Assembly (NCBI RefSeq): GCF_000244915.1
Contig: NZ_CM001442.1
Coordinates: forward strand, 3,534,001-3,598,000
DNA: 64,000 bases
Origin: Bradyrhizobium sp. WSM471
GTDB taxonomy: Bacteria > Pseudomonadota > Alphaproteobacteria > Rhizobiales > Xanthobacteraceae
Reading direction: 5' to 3'
Shown here: in pieces, positions 53,872-62,003 of the stretch
Layout of the letters: each line of letters starts with the position of its first letter
Position numbering within the stretch: the first letter of the stretch is position 1
Notes under the pieces: generated by a model
Database searches by the model: none
What the model saw: only the letters and a program-made list of their open reading frames with translations
Told to the model about the DNA's origin: nothing
Program-made: the position numbers and the translations under genes

Positions 53872-54561
53872 CTACTTGAGGGTTTCCTGCGCAGTCATCA
53901 GGCTGCTGGCGGCGGCCGGCAGGTCGCGCATATGATGGATCAGCCGGTCCGGCTTCAGCTCGGCGATCGGCACGTCCGTATAGCCAAAGCTCACCCCGAT
54001 CACGGGAACTCCGGCGCGCCGGGCCACGCCGACATCGGGTCCGGCGTCGCCGACCATGATGCTGGCTTTGACCTCGCCGCCGGCCCGCGCCACCGTTTCG
54101 CGGAAAATGGTCGGATCGGGCTTCTGGACGCCAAAAGTGTCGGCGCCGCAGATCGCGGCGAAGCGCCGGCTCAGGTCGAGCTGGTCCAGCAGGCGCTTCG
54201 ACAGCCATTCCAGCTTGTTGGTGCAGACCGCGAGGCGATGGCCCTGAGCCGCAAAATGGTCGAGCGCGGCGTCCAGCCCCTCGAAGGGCCGGGATTCGAC
54301 GGCGATATGGTCGGCGTAATAGGCGATGAAATCGGCCGTCATCCGGTCCATGTCGGCAACCGTGACGCTGCGGCCCTCGGCCTCCAGCCCCCGTTCGATC
54401 AGCTTGCGGGCGCCGGCGCCGATCATGTTGCGGGCCGAGGCCATCGGCACCGGCGGCAGCCCTTCGCGGTCGAGCACGTAATTGAGCGCGGTGATCAGGT
54501 CGGGCGCCGTATCCACAAGCGTGCCGTCGAGATCGAAGACGATGGTGTGGGAGGGGGTCAT
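53872..54561 (-). CDS. gph: Phosphoglycolate phosphatase
   Basis: The 229-residue HAD hydrolase has motif I IVFDLDGTLVDTAPDLI, motif II VCTNK, the Lys in VQKPDPTIF and motif IV MVGDAGPDVGVA (GDSxxD replaced by GDAGPD, with both acids retained). The cap domain lies between motifs I and II. The length and sequence are typical of Gph, which removes 2-phosphoglycolate. It is divergent from rpiA. Confidence 0.9.
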   Translation of the reverse strand: MTPSHTIVFDLDGTLVDTAPDLITALNYVLDREGLPPVPMASARNMIGAGARKLIERGLEAEGRSVTVADMDRMTADFIAYYADHIAVESRPFEGLDAALDHFAAQGHRLAVCTNKLEWLSKRLLDQLDLSRRFAAICGADTFGVQKPDPTIFRETVARAGGEVKASIMVGDAGPDVGVARRAGVPVIGVSFGYTDVPIAELKPDRLIHHMRDLPAAASSLMTAQETLK

Positions 54562-54728
54562 GGCCCAGCGCTACCGGCCCGGCCCCGCCCGCGCAAGGGC
54601 CGAAGCCATAAGATCACCTTATAAGCTGGGCCCGGAAGCCTGTTCCCCCAGACCCTGTTCTCCGAGGGAAAACGAGGCTACACAGGCCGCCGCAAGCCTA
54701 ACACTCGTAATTCAGGGACGGCGCAAAC

Positions 54729-55442
54729 GTGAACATGGACCAGTTGAAGCGGCAGGCTGCGGCGCGCGCCCTCGAGGAGGTCCGCGACGGCATGCAGCTC
54801 GGGCTCGGCACCGGCTCGACCGCAAAACATTTCGTCGAGCTGCTCGGCGAGCGGGTCCGCGCCGGACTGAACGTGATCGGCGTGCCGACCTCCGAGGCGA
54901 CGCGCCTCGATGCAATCCGCTGCGGCGTGCCGCTGACCACGCTGGACGAGATCGACCATCTCGACATCACCGTCGACGGCGCCGACGAGATCGACCCCGA
55001 ACTCAATCTGATCAAGGGGGGCGGCGGCGCGCTGTTGCGCGAGAAAATCGTGGCGGCCGCTTCGGATCGCATGATCGTGATTGCCGACGACACCAAATGG
55101 GTGCCGACACTCGGCCGCTTTCCGCTGCCGGTCGAAGTCATCCCGTTCGGGCTCGGCGCAACGCGTCGCGCTGTCGAGAAGGCGTTCGCGGAATGCGGCG
55201 TTTCCGGGCAGATGGCGGTCCGCAACGGCAAGGACGGCCACGTTTTCGTCACCGATGGCGGCCACTGGATCGTCGATGCCCAGCTCGAAAAGATTGAGGA
55301 TCCCGCCCGCCTCGCCACGGCGTTGAGCGCGATCCCCGGCGTCGTCGAGCATGGTTTGTTCATCGGCTTGGCCAGCTCGGCTGTTTTGGCGGGTGGCGAT
55401 GGAATCCGCGTGATTGAACGGCGAAAGCCGAAAGGAGACTAA
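54729..55442 (+). CDS. rpiA: Ribose-5-phosphate isomerase A
   Basis: The 237-residue protein has [20 protein letters not shown] (phosphate loop), [29 protein letters not shown] (catalytic Asp and Lys) and [12 protein letters not shown]. It interconverts ribose 5-phosphate and ribulose 5-phosphate. The start is GTG 54729 with GGGA about ten bases before; ATG 54735 is equally possible. The DUF2059 gene follows after two bases, its ribosome site inside the rpiA end. Confidence 0.95.
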   Translation: MNMDQLKRQAAARALEEVRDGMQLGLGTGSTAKHFVELLGERVRAGLNVIGVPTSEATRLDAIRCGVPLTTLDEIDHLDITVDGADEIDPELNLIKGGGGALLREKIVAAASDRMIVIADDTKWVPTLGRFPLPVEVIPFGLGATRRAVEKAFAECGVSGQMAVRNGKDGHVFVTDGGHWIVDAQLEKIEDPARLATALSAIPGVVEHGLFIGLASSAVLAGGDGIRVIERRKPKGD

Positions 55443-55444
55443 GA

Positions 55445-55963
55445 ATGAAGAGCGTTTTGAGATTCTTGCCGGCCGCGACCCTCGCTGTGGGATTGGCCCT
55501 TTCGGTCGTCCCGGCCGGGGCCCAGCAGGCAGCGGCGCCGAAATCGTCGCCGGCGGCCCTCGCGGCGGCCAAGGAGATCCTGGCGATCAAGAACGCCAGT
55601 GCGATGTACGCCACCGCCGTGCCCGCCCTGGTCGACAAGACCAAGAACGCGCTGATCCAGCAGAACCTCAACTATCAGAAGGACCTCACCGAGGTCGCCC
55701 ACCTCGTCGCCCAGCAGCTCAAGGGCCGCGAGAGCGAAATAGGCGATGGCATGGCGCAGATCTATGCCAGCGAGTTCACCGAGCAGGAGCTGAAGGATCT
55801 CGTCACCTTCTACAAGTCGCCGCTGGGCAAGAAGCTGATCGAAGCCGAGCCGCGCGCCATCGGGCAGAGCATGGCCTTCATGAACTCCTGGGCCCAGAGC
55901 TTCTCCGAGACCGTGATGGGCAACTTCCGCGCCGAGATGCGCAAGCGTGGCAAGGAGATCTGA
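55445..55963 (+). CDS. DUF2059 family exported protein
   Basis: The 172-residue protein has a signal peptide (FLPAATLAVGLALSVVPAGA, cleavage before QQAA) and a helical domain with SEFTEQELKDLVTFYKSPLG, the core of DUF2059. The function is unknown; the family is periplasmic and often lies next to rpiA and gor in this group. AAGGAG precedes the ATG at the end of rpiA. Confidence 0.88.
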   Translation: MKSVLRFLPAATLAVGLALSVVPAGAQQAAAPKSSPAALAAAKEILAIKNASAMYATAVPALVDKTKNALIQQNLNYQKDLTEVAHLVAQQLKGRESEIGDGMAQIYASEFTEQELKDLVTFYKSPLGKKLIEAEPRAIGQSMAFMNSWAQSFSETVMGNFRAEMRKRGKEI

Positions 55964-56018
55964 CAGTTCCTATCTGATCGGAATCCGGATCATGTTCTGA
56001 AAGAGGTCGGAGTGGACA

Positions 56019-57407
56019 ATGGCTGAATTCGACGTCGACCTCTTTGTCATCGGTGGCGGTTCGGGCGGCGTGCGTGCCGCCCGAATCGCGGCCGGCTACG
56101 GCGCCCGCGTGATGATCGCGGAAGAGTACCGCATGGGCGGGACCTGCGTGATCCGCGGCTGCGTGCCGAAGAAGCTGTTCGTCATCGGCTCGCATTTCCG
56201 CCATGAGATCGAGGACGCCGCCGGCTTTGGCTGGACCGTTCCGCCTGCGACCTTCGATTGGCCGACGCTGATCGCCAACAAGGACAAGGAGATCGCGCGT
56301 CTGGAGGCGGCTTACACCGCCAATGTCGAGAAGTCCGGCGCGCAGATCGTCAAGAGCCGCGCGGTGATCGAGGACAAACACACGGTCCGCCTGCTCGAGA
56401 ACGACAGGAAGATCACCGCAAAATACATTTTGATCGCCACCGGCGGCGCGCCCAATCACGGCGCTCCAATTCCCGGCATCGAGCACGTGATTTCCTCGAA
56501 CGAGGCGTTTCACCTGACCAAGCTGCCGAAGCGGATCGTGATCCAGGGCGGCGGCTACATCGCGCTGGAGTTCGCCGGCATCTTCGCCGGCTTCGGCTCC
56601 GACGTCACAGTGATCTATCGCGGCGACAACATTCTTCGAGGGTTCGATGAGGATGTTCGCGCCCACGTCCGCGCCGAGATGGAGAAGCAGGGCATCACCA
56701 TCCTCACCGGCTGCACGGTGGCGAAGGTCGATCGGCACGGCGAGGAATTCACCACACATCTGTCAAACGGATCGAGCCTTGCCTCCGACCAGGTGATGTT
56801 CGCGATCGGCCGCCATCCCGCGGTGGCCAATCTCGGCCTGGAGAAGGCCGGCGTCGCCATCAACCCGCGGAACGGCGGCATCGCCGTCGACCATTTCTCC
56901 AAGAGCTCGGTCGACAGCATCTATGCGATCGGCGACGTCACCCATCGCTTCAACCTGACGCCGGTCGCGATCCGCGAAGGCCATGCGTTCGCCGACACGG
57001 TGTTCGGCAAGCGCGAGGTGCAGGTGGATCACGCCAACATCCCGACCGCCGTGTTCTCGCAGCCGGAGGTCGGCACCGTCGGCCTCACCGAGACGGAGGC
57101 GCGCGCGCAATTCAGCCATGTCGACATTTACAAGACCACGTTCCGGCCCATCAAGGCGACGATGTCGGGCCGCGATACCCGCGTGTTGATGAAGCTCGTC
57201 GTCGACGGCGCCTCCGATCGCGTGCTCGGCTGTCACATCGTCGGCGATGCCGCGGCCGAGATCACGCAGGCGGTCGCGATTGCGGTGAAGATGAAGGCAA
57301 CCAAAGCCGATTTCGATGCGACGATCGCGCTGCATCCGACCGCGGCCGAAGAGCTCGTAACCATGCGCACCCCGACCGCGCGCCACGTGCGTCAGGCGGC
57401 GGAGTAA
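56019..57407 (+). CDS. gor: Glutathione-disulfide reductase
   Basis: The 462-residue flavoprotein has FVIGGGSGGVRAARIAAGYG (FAD), the redox-active disulfide GGTCVIRGCVPKKLFV (CxxxxC), IQGGGYIALEFAGIFAGFG (NADPH) and the C-terminal ALHPTAAEELVTM with the catalytic His-Glu pair. It reduces GSSG with NADPH. GGAG lies seven bases before the ATG. It is the last gene of the rpiA-DUF2059-gor group and meets the cupin gene tail to tail with six bases between stops. Confidence 0.95.
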   Translation: MAEFDVDLFVIGGGSGGVRAARIAAGYGARVMIAEEYRMGGTCVIRGCVPKKLFVIGSHFRHEIEDAAGFGWTVPPATFDWPTLIANKDKEIARLEAAYTANVEKSGAQIVKSRAVIEDKHTVRLLENDRKITAKYILIATGGAPNHGAPIPGIEHVISSNEAFHLTKLPKRIVIQGGGYIALEFAGIFAGFGSDVTVIYRGDNILRGFDEDVRAHVRAEMEKQGITILTGCTVAKVDRHGEEFTTHLSNGSSLASDQVMFAIGRHPAVANLGLEKAGVAINPRNGGIAVDHFSKSSVDSIYAIGDVTHRFNLTPVAIREGHAFADTVFGKREVQVDHANIPTAVFSQPEVGTVGLTETEARAQFSHVDIYKTTFRPIKATMSGRDTRVLMKLVVDGASDRVLGCHIVGDAAAEITQAVAIAVKMKATKADFDATIALHPTAAEELVTMRTPTARHVRQAAE

Positions 57408-57413
57408 CTCCGC

Positions 57414-58553
57414 TCAGCCGTAGAGGTACCCGACCGGCTTGCCCTCGGTCCGCAGCGGACGGATGTCCTTCTGCGTGATGATCTGACCGGCGAGACCATC
57501 GATCTCGTCGCGTTGCGTCGGCGTCCAGCTGCGGAGGTCGTTCATGCCCCTGAGAAGGCCGAGCCGAAGGACCTGCGTGTTCTCACCGACACCGACGAGG
57601 GCCGTGGCGTTCTTGCCTGCCGTCACCACATCACCCGCCGTGAGCTCAAAGGTCTCGCCAGTCTTGTTCCTGAATTCGGCCGTGCCGCGGATGACGCGGT
57701 AGATCACGACCTCCCCCTTGGCGAAACAGGTGGTATCCGCTGCTGCCGAGGTGCTCTTGGGCAACAGCGATTGGCCGTGCGGGTCGGTTGCGATGATGTG
57801 GCCGACGACGAGATGACCGCTCGGCACTTCTATGCCGATGTCGCGCACATAGACCGGCATGGATGATTTGACCGGGCTGTCGGGGAGCGGCTTGAACAGC
57901 GCATCCAGCGCCAGCGGGTCCTGGAGCCAAAAGCCTGCGTCCGCAGGGCGATCATGCAGAGAGTGGCTCCATGCCACCCTTGGCGTCTCGTCTTCGTTGA
58001 TCTGATCCGGGCCGACAATGGTCGGGTTTGGAAAGGTCGTCGGATCGGTGATGAAGGCTTCGAGGAATTTGCCGGAGTAACCCATGGAAATTGGATCCGG
58101 CGCCACCGTTTGCGGCGTCTTCAAATTCGCTTCGGTCGACAGTCCCGACCAAGTGTAGAACAGCTGTCGGTGCACGATCGCGCTTTGCAGCATCACCGCG
58201 CCGGGACCGACATTATAGAAGCGCCCGTCATAGTCGAAGGTGAACGCGCCCGAGGTGACCAGCACGAGCTGAAAGCCGCCCGGTGGCAGATGAAGATGGA
58301 AATCCGTCGGACCGGTGTCGGGCAGATAGATCGGCAGATTGGTCGCGACCTCGTGCAGCAGGAAAGTTTCATTGTTGGCGTGAAAGCCCTCGTTGGCGCG
58401 ATTGTAGAGCGCTTGCGGCCGGTACGTCGCCTCGAACTTCGCATTCCGATCGCGGTCGATTGCCACGAAATCCTGAGCGTTGAGGCGAAGGGGCGCGCCG
58501 TCCGGGCGGGTGAGGCCGGTGATTTTGAGATCGCCGGCGGCATGCACGTTCAT
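57414..58553 (-). CDS. Double-cupin protein of unknown function
   Basis: The 379-residue cytosolic protein has two cupin-like beta-barrel regions. The first, around residues 55-150, contains FHANNETFLLHEVATNLPIY and TDFHLHLPPGGFQLVLVTSG with possible metal His residues. The second, around 260-345, contains GEVVIYRVIRGTAEFRNKTG and LTAGDVVTAGKN with fewer His residues. The layout resembles quercetin-dioxygenase-like bicupins, but the match is not close and I cannot assign a substrate. GGAGA precedes ATG 58553. A short palindrome lies 240 bases upstream. Confidence 0.7.
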   Translation of the reverse strand: MNVHAAGDLKITGLTRPDGAPLRLNAQDFVAIDRDRNAKFEATYRPQALYNRANEGFHANNETFLLHEVATNLPIYLPDTGPTDFHLHLPPGGFQLVLVTSGAFTFDYDGRFYNVGPGAVMLQSAIVHRQLFYTWSGLSTEANLKTPQTVAPDPISMGYSGKFLEAFITDPTTFPNPTIVGPDQINEDETPRVAWSHSLHDRPADAGFWLQDPLALDALFKPLPDSPVKSSMPVYVRDIGIEVPSGHLVVGHIIATDPHGQSLLPKSTSAAADTTCFAKGEVVIYRVIRGTAEFRNKTGETFELTAGDVVTAGKNATALVGVGENTQVLRLGLLRGMNDLRSWTPTQRDEIDGLAGQIITQKDIRPLRTEGKPVGYLYG

Positions 58554-58792
58554 GGCATTCTCCGATCTGGCCCGCTCACCCTGTCTCGGCGCACGCATCT
58601 TGCTGCTCCAATCGGGAGAGCGGGGGATCAGGCCTGATGCTGCCTTGCGAATTTTGGGCCAGTCGAGGCGCCGTGCGGCAGGGAGGCTTTGCGACTCGCA
58701 GCCACACGAAGAAAAATCGAGGTTGCACCTGAGGTTAGATGACAAGCTTCGTCAGCCTGCATGGCCATGTTCGCCCGGTCTGCAAACCCGGC

Positions 58793-58810
58793 GACGAGAC
58801 GTGTCTTGTC
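58793..58810. promoter_or_regulatory. Near-perfect 18-base palindrome upstream of the cupin gene
   Basis: GACGAGAC-GT-GTCTTGTC has 8-base arms matching at seven positions. It lies in a gene-free 334-base region (58554-58887), about 240 bases from the cupin ATG, and resembles TetR-type operators in size. No regulator gene is adjacent. Apart from this site I see nothing coding in that region. Confidence 0.4.
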
Positions 58811-58887
58811 TAATTTGTCGGCAGTCTGGCGCGGACGTGCAGCGGCGCCGATCAGGAGAAGTCGGCGGCCGGGGTGTCTGAAGCCGT

Positions 58888-59073
58888 TCAGTCGAAAGAT
58901 CGACGGACGGTCCGCTCGGGCTTGCCGTACGGGCTGTCAGCCCACTTCGCCATGTCCACAGCACGTGCCTCGATGAGTTCGCACCACAGGCAGCTGAGCT
59001 CCGCGCGCCCTTTGGCCGAGAGCATCGGAATGAGGCCATGGCCACAGCCGGCGCAACATTTGACGCGATTCAT
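58888..59073 (-). CDS. Small zinc-ribbon-like protein
   Basis: The 61-residue protein begins MNRVKCCAGCGHGLIPML and continues with ELSCLWCELIEARAV. The CxxC...CxxC arrangement with 18-20 residues between pairs is a small zinc ribbon. GGAGAG lies about five bases before ATG 59073. It follows the GCS2-type ligase gene on the same strand after 63 bases, and may be co-transcribed. The function is unknown. Confidence 0.65.
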   Translation of the reverse strand: MNRVKCCAGCGHGLIPMLSAKGRAELSCLWCELIEARAVDMAKWADSPYGKPERTVRRSFD

Positions 59074-59136
59074 GGTTCTCTCCGCGACCTTCCGAATTCA
59101 GGAGCGACACTGTTGCTCCCCAAGCTTGCGCGGGCG

Positions 59137-60363
59137 CTATGAGGGCGCCGCGACTCCTGCGGCCGGGGCACTCGTGCCCGCGGTCGTCGCGTCCGCGATC
59201 CAGCGCGACACGGCGGCGATGTCCTCCGCATTGTCGCGGAAGGCGCGAAGCTGGAATTCGGCCGAGCTGCCACGTTCGACGATGGTGCGGCAGTGTTCGA
59301 CCTCGGTGGCGCAGTTCAGCGCGGCGGCGTCTTCGGCGATGTCCTCGATTACGCGGGAGAGCAGCTCGGAGATCTCGACCGGCCCGTCCTTGGAGGCAAA
59401 GATGCAATCGGTGCCGTAGCGCTGGGCGCGCCATTTGTTCTCCACCGCGATTGCGCGTTCGACCGCGGTGACCTCTTTCGACAGATGAGGCCGCAGGTAG
59501 AGATAGCGGGTCAGGCAGCGATAGAGCGAGGCGATGGCAACGGCGTCGTCGACGAAGGTGCAGGTATCGGGCGCACGCAGCTCGAGGGTCGGGTGCTTCA
59601 TGGAGGGGCGCATGGCCCACCAGATGTGGCTTTCATCGGGGATCACGCCCGAGCGCTGCAACGCGCCGACATATTCGTCGTAGTCCTGCCGGCTCTCGAA
59701 CAATTCGGGCAGGCCCGTGCGCGGCAGCTCGGAATAGGCGGCGAGCCGATAGCCCTTCAGTCCGGTCTTGTGTGAATTCCAGAACGGGGAGGAGGCCGAC
59801 AGGGCGATAAACAGCGGCAGATGCGGCAGCATCGCTCGCATCACCGCCATGCGCTTCTCGGGATCGGGCAATTGGACGTGCACATGCATACCGCACATCA
59901 GGTTGCGGTGGCCGATGCTGCGCAGATCCTCGATCATCTCTTCGTAGCGCGGCTTCGGGCTCGGCTGCGACATGCGCCAGACCGCCGTCGGATGCGTGCC
60001 GCAGGCCATGATCACGAAGCCGTATTGTGCCGCGACGTTTGCGACTTCGCGACGCAGGAAGCGAAGCTCTTCGCGTGCGTCGGCGACGTCGACATGAACG
60101 TTGGTGGCGACCTCGAGCTGCGATTGCAACATCTCCCGCATCGCCTGGCCGCCTGTCGACCAGTTCGCAGATTCGAAAAGCTCATTGGGGGTCTGGATCG
60201 CGACCTCCAGGCTGCGGCGATCGGCGAGGAAGTATTCCTCCTCGATACCGAACGAATATTCCGCGGCCTTGCCGCGTCCGCCGGCCGAGCGAATGACGAG
60301 GTGCTGCTTGTCTTCCGAGGAATCGAGCCGCAGCAGTTTTAAAACTTCTGAAGTAAATGTCAT
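59137..60363 (-). CDS. GCS2-type carboxylate-amine ligase (YbdK family)
   Basis: The 408-residue protein has the GCS2 fold motifs YSFGIEEEYFLADRRSLEV (Mg/ATP acidic site), MLQSQLEVATNVHVDVADAR, NLMCGMHVHVQLPDPEKRMA and TLELRAPDTCTFVDDAVAIA. Members form gamma-glutamyl-cysteine or amide bonds of similar type. True glutamate-cysteine ligase for glutathione is usually a different gene in this group, so this is a relative with an uncertain amine partner. GGTGG precedes ATG 60363. It lies 19 bases downstream of the class II amidotransferase gene and is co-transcribed with it. Confidence 0.88.
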   Translation of the reverse strand: MTFTSEVLKLLRLDSSEDKQHLVIRSAGGRGKAAEYSFGIEEEYFLADRRSLEVAIQTPNELFESANWSTGGQAMREMLQSQLEVATNVHVDVADAREELRFLRREVANVAAQYGFVIMACGTHPTAVWRMSQPSPKPRYEEMIEDLRSIGHRNLMCGMHVHVQLPDPEKRMAVMRAMLPHLPLFIALSASSPFWNSHKTGLKGYRLAAYSELPRTGLPELFESRQDYDEYVGALQRSGVIPDESHIWWAMRPSMKHPTLELRAPDTCTFVDDAVAIASLYRCLTRYLYLRPHLSKEVTAVERAIAVENKWRAQRYGTDCIFASKDGPVEISELLSRVIEDIAEDAAALNCATEVEHCRTIVERGSSAEFQLRAFRDNAEDIAAVSRWIADATTAGTSAPAAGVAAPS

Positions 60364-60382
60364 CGTGCCACCCGGCCAAGTA

Positions 60383-61210
60383 TTATCTGCGGGCGATAAT
60401 CCTTCTGGCAGGGGCCGGTTCCGCGCCGGCCATACTGGAAATTGCAAGGTCGAACGGAACAATCTTCGCGCTTTCGGACGCACGTGCGACCAGCGCGTGA
60501 TTCGCTGGCACTTCGGTCCAGTCCTTTTCCTTATCGAACGGCTCGGACACGACGATGACCTGGCCGCCAGCCTCGCGGAAATACAGCGTGTTGGCGGCAT
60601 CGTTGATCGCAACCCGGAAGGCATAGAGATCCCGGCCGTTGGCGATGGCGCTCGTGAAGCGTAGTCGCTCACGAAGCTCGCCTTCGTTGACGAGGCCGAC
60701 GAGGGCTCGCAGCACGCGATGTGTCGCGCCCAGGGGATCGGTATCGAGTCCCGCGCCCATCATGGCGAGAAACACGGCTTCCGAATCGGTCGTGCCTGTC
60801 CGCGAAGGATAGTAGGCATCGGGGATCAGCGCCTCGACCTTGCGGCGCAGACGATTCCAGCTGCCGACGAAGCCGTTGTGCATGAACATCCACTGACCGC
60901 ATGCAAAGGGATGACAGTTCTGCCGTGTCACCGCCGTGCCGGTGGCGGCGCGCACATGGGCGAAGAACAGATGCGAGCGCAGATGGCGGCAGAGGTAGCG
61001 GAGATTCTCGTCCGACCAGGCCGGGCGTGTTTCACGATAAAGACCAGGCTCCGGATGCTCGCCGTACCAGCCGAGACCAAACCCGTCGCCATTCGAGCCA
61101 GCGGTCGACTGGAGCGAGCGGATGCTTTGCGCGATCAGCGAATGCTCGGGCTCGGTGACGTAGGGCTCGAAAGACGTGGTCTCGCCACGGTATGCGATCC
61201 AGCGGCACAT
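60383..61210 (-). CDS. Class II glutamine amidotransferase (YafJ/EgtC-like)
   Basis: The 275-residue Ntn-hydrolase starts MCRWIAYRG, with Cys2 as the N-terminal nucleophile after Met removal. It has FFAHVRAATGT, RQNCHPF and FMHNGFVGSWN (oxyanion Asn-Gly) and GTTDSEAVFLAMM. There is no synthetase domain, so it acts as a free amidohydrolase, like EgtC, which removes glutamate in ergothioneine synthesis. AGGA lies six bases before ATG 61210; the longer frame would destroy the Cys2 position. The GCS2 ligase downstream is the equivalent of EgtA. EgtB and EgtD are not here. Confidence 0.88.
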   Translation of the reverse strand: MCRWIAYRGETTSFEPYVTEPEHSLIAQSIRSLQSTAGSNGDGFGLGWYGEHPEPGLYRETRPAWSDENLRYLCRHLRSHLFFAHVRAATGTAVTRQNCHPFACGQWMFMHNGFVGSWNRLRRKVEALIPDAYYPSRTGTTDSEAVFLAMMGAGLDTDPLGATHRVLRALVGLVNEGELRERLRFTSAIANGRDLYAFRVAINDAANTLYFREAGGQVIVVSEPFDKEKDWTEVPANHALVARASESAKIVPFDLAISSMAGAEPAPARRIIARR

Positions 61211-61267
61211 GGGTATCCTGTCAGGAGATGCTTGCTGAAATGTATCAACGAACCTGACAGGACGATA

Positions 61268-61292
61268 GTTCCCGACAGCGAGTGTCGGGAAC
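61268..61292. terminator. Strong hairpin after the PaiB-like gene
   Basis: GTTCCCGACA and TGTCGGGAAC form a perfect 10-base stem with loop GCGAG (plus strand). It lies 11 bases beyond the stop of the minus-strand PaiB-like gene and 58 before the amidotransferase start. There is no U-run, so it may be a factor-dependent terminator. Confidence 0.65.
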
Positions 61293-61302
61293 CAAGTGGT
61301 CA

Positions 61303-61929
61303 CTACACCGGCACCGGAATCAATGGCGCGACCTCGCGATCCAGCGCGTTCTCGCTCGCCGCGAGACCTTGCGCGACGCCGACACGGTCGGCCTCGGGAC
61401 GGTTCTGGCTCATCTTGCGCTTGCCTTCGAACCGCACGACGGGAATGCGTACGCCGACGATTCCACGCAGCTGCGCAGCGATGAAATCCGCAGGGGCATC
61501 GGTAACGGCCCAGGGCTTGGCGCGCGATCCCTCGTGCCTGTTCGTGAGCCGCGTCACGGCCTCGAGCAGGCGCTCAGGGTCCTGGAAGAATTCGACCGGG
61601 CCGTAGGCATGCACCGCGACGTAATTCCAGGTCGGCACGACCTTTTCGGTCTCCTGCTTGGTCGCGTACCAGGACGGCCTCACGTAGGCGTCGGGACCGC
61701 TGAAGATCGCCAGCGCGTCTCCGACCGGCGGCAGTTTCCATTGCGGGTTGGCCTTCGCAACATGTCCGTACAGCACGCCATGCTCGCCTTCGCCCTCATC
61801 GAGAAGAAGCGGCAGCGGCGTGGCGACCGGGCCTTCGCTCGTGGCCGTGACCAGACTGGCGAGCCGGGCGCCGCGAATGGTCGCCCGAATGCTCTCGATG
61901 TCGTCCTTGAAGGCGGGAGGGATGTACAT
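61303..61929 (-). CDS. PaiB-like FMN-binding protein
   Basis: The 208-residue protein starts MYIPPAFKDD and contains SLVTATSEGPVATPLPLLLD, WYATKQETEKVVPTWNYVAV and GSRAKPWAVTDAP. These place it in the PaiB family, a split-barrel flavin-reductase-like fold. Bacillus PaiB was described as a transcriptional repressor, but the fold suggests FMN-dependent chemistry. GGAGA precedes ATG 61929. It is downstream of the MocR regulator on the same strand. Confidence 0.9.
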   Translation of the reverse strand: MYIPPAFKDDIESIRATIRGARLASLVTATSEGPVATPLPLLLDEGEGEHGVLYGHVAKANPQWKLPPVGDALAIFSGPDAYVRPSWYATKQETEKVVPTWNYVAVHAYGPVEFFQDPERLLEAVTRLTNRHEGSRAKPWAVTDAPADFIAAQLRGIVGVRIPVVRFEGKRKMSQNRPEADRVGVAQGLAASENALDREVAPLIPVPV

Positions 61930-62003
61930 GGTCTATCTCCGGTGTTGGTCTGGAGATAGCCCGAATCTGGCCTGTAAGAAACTGCCAGTTATCGTCTATT
62001 TGA

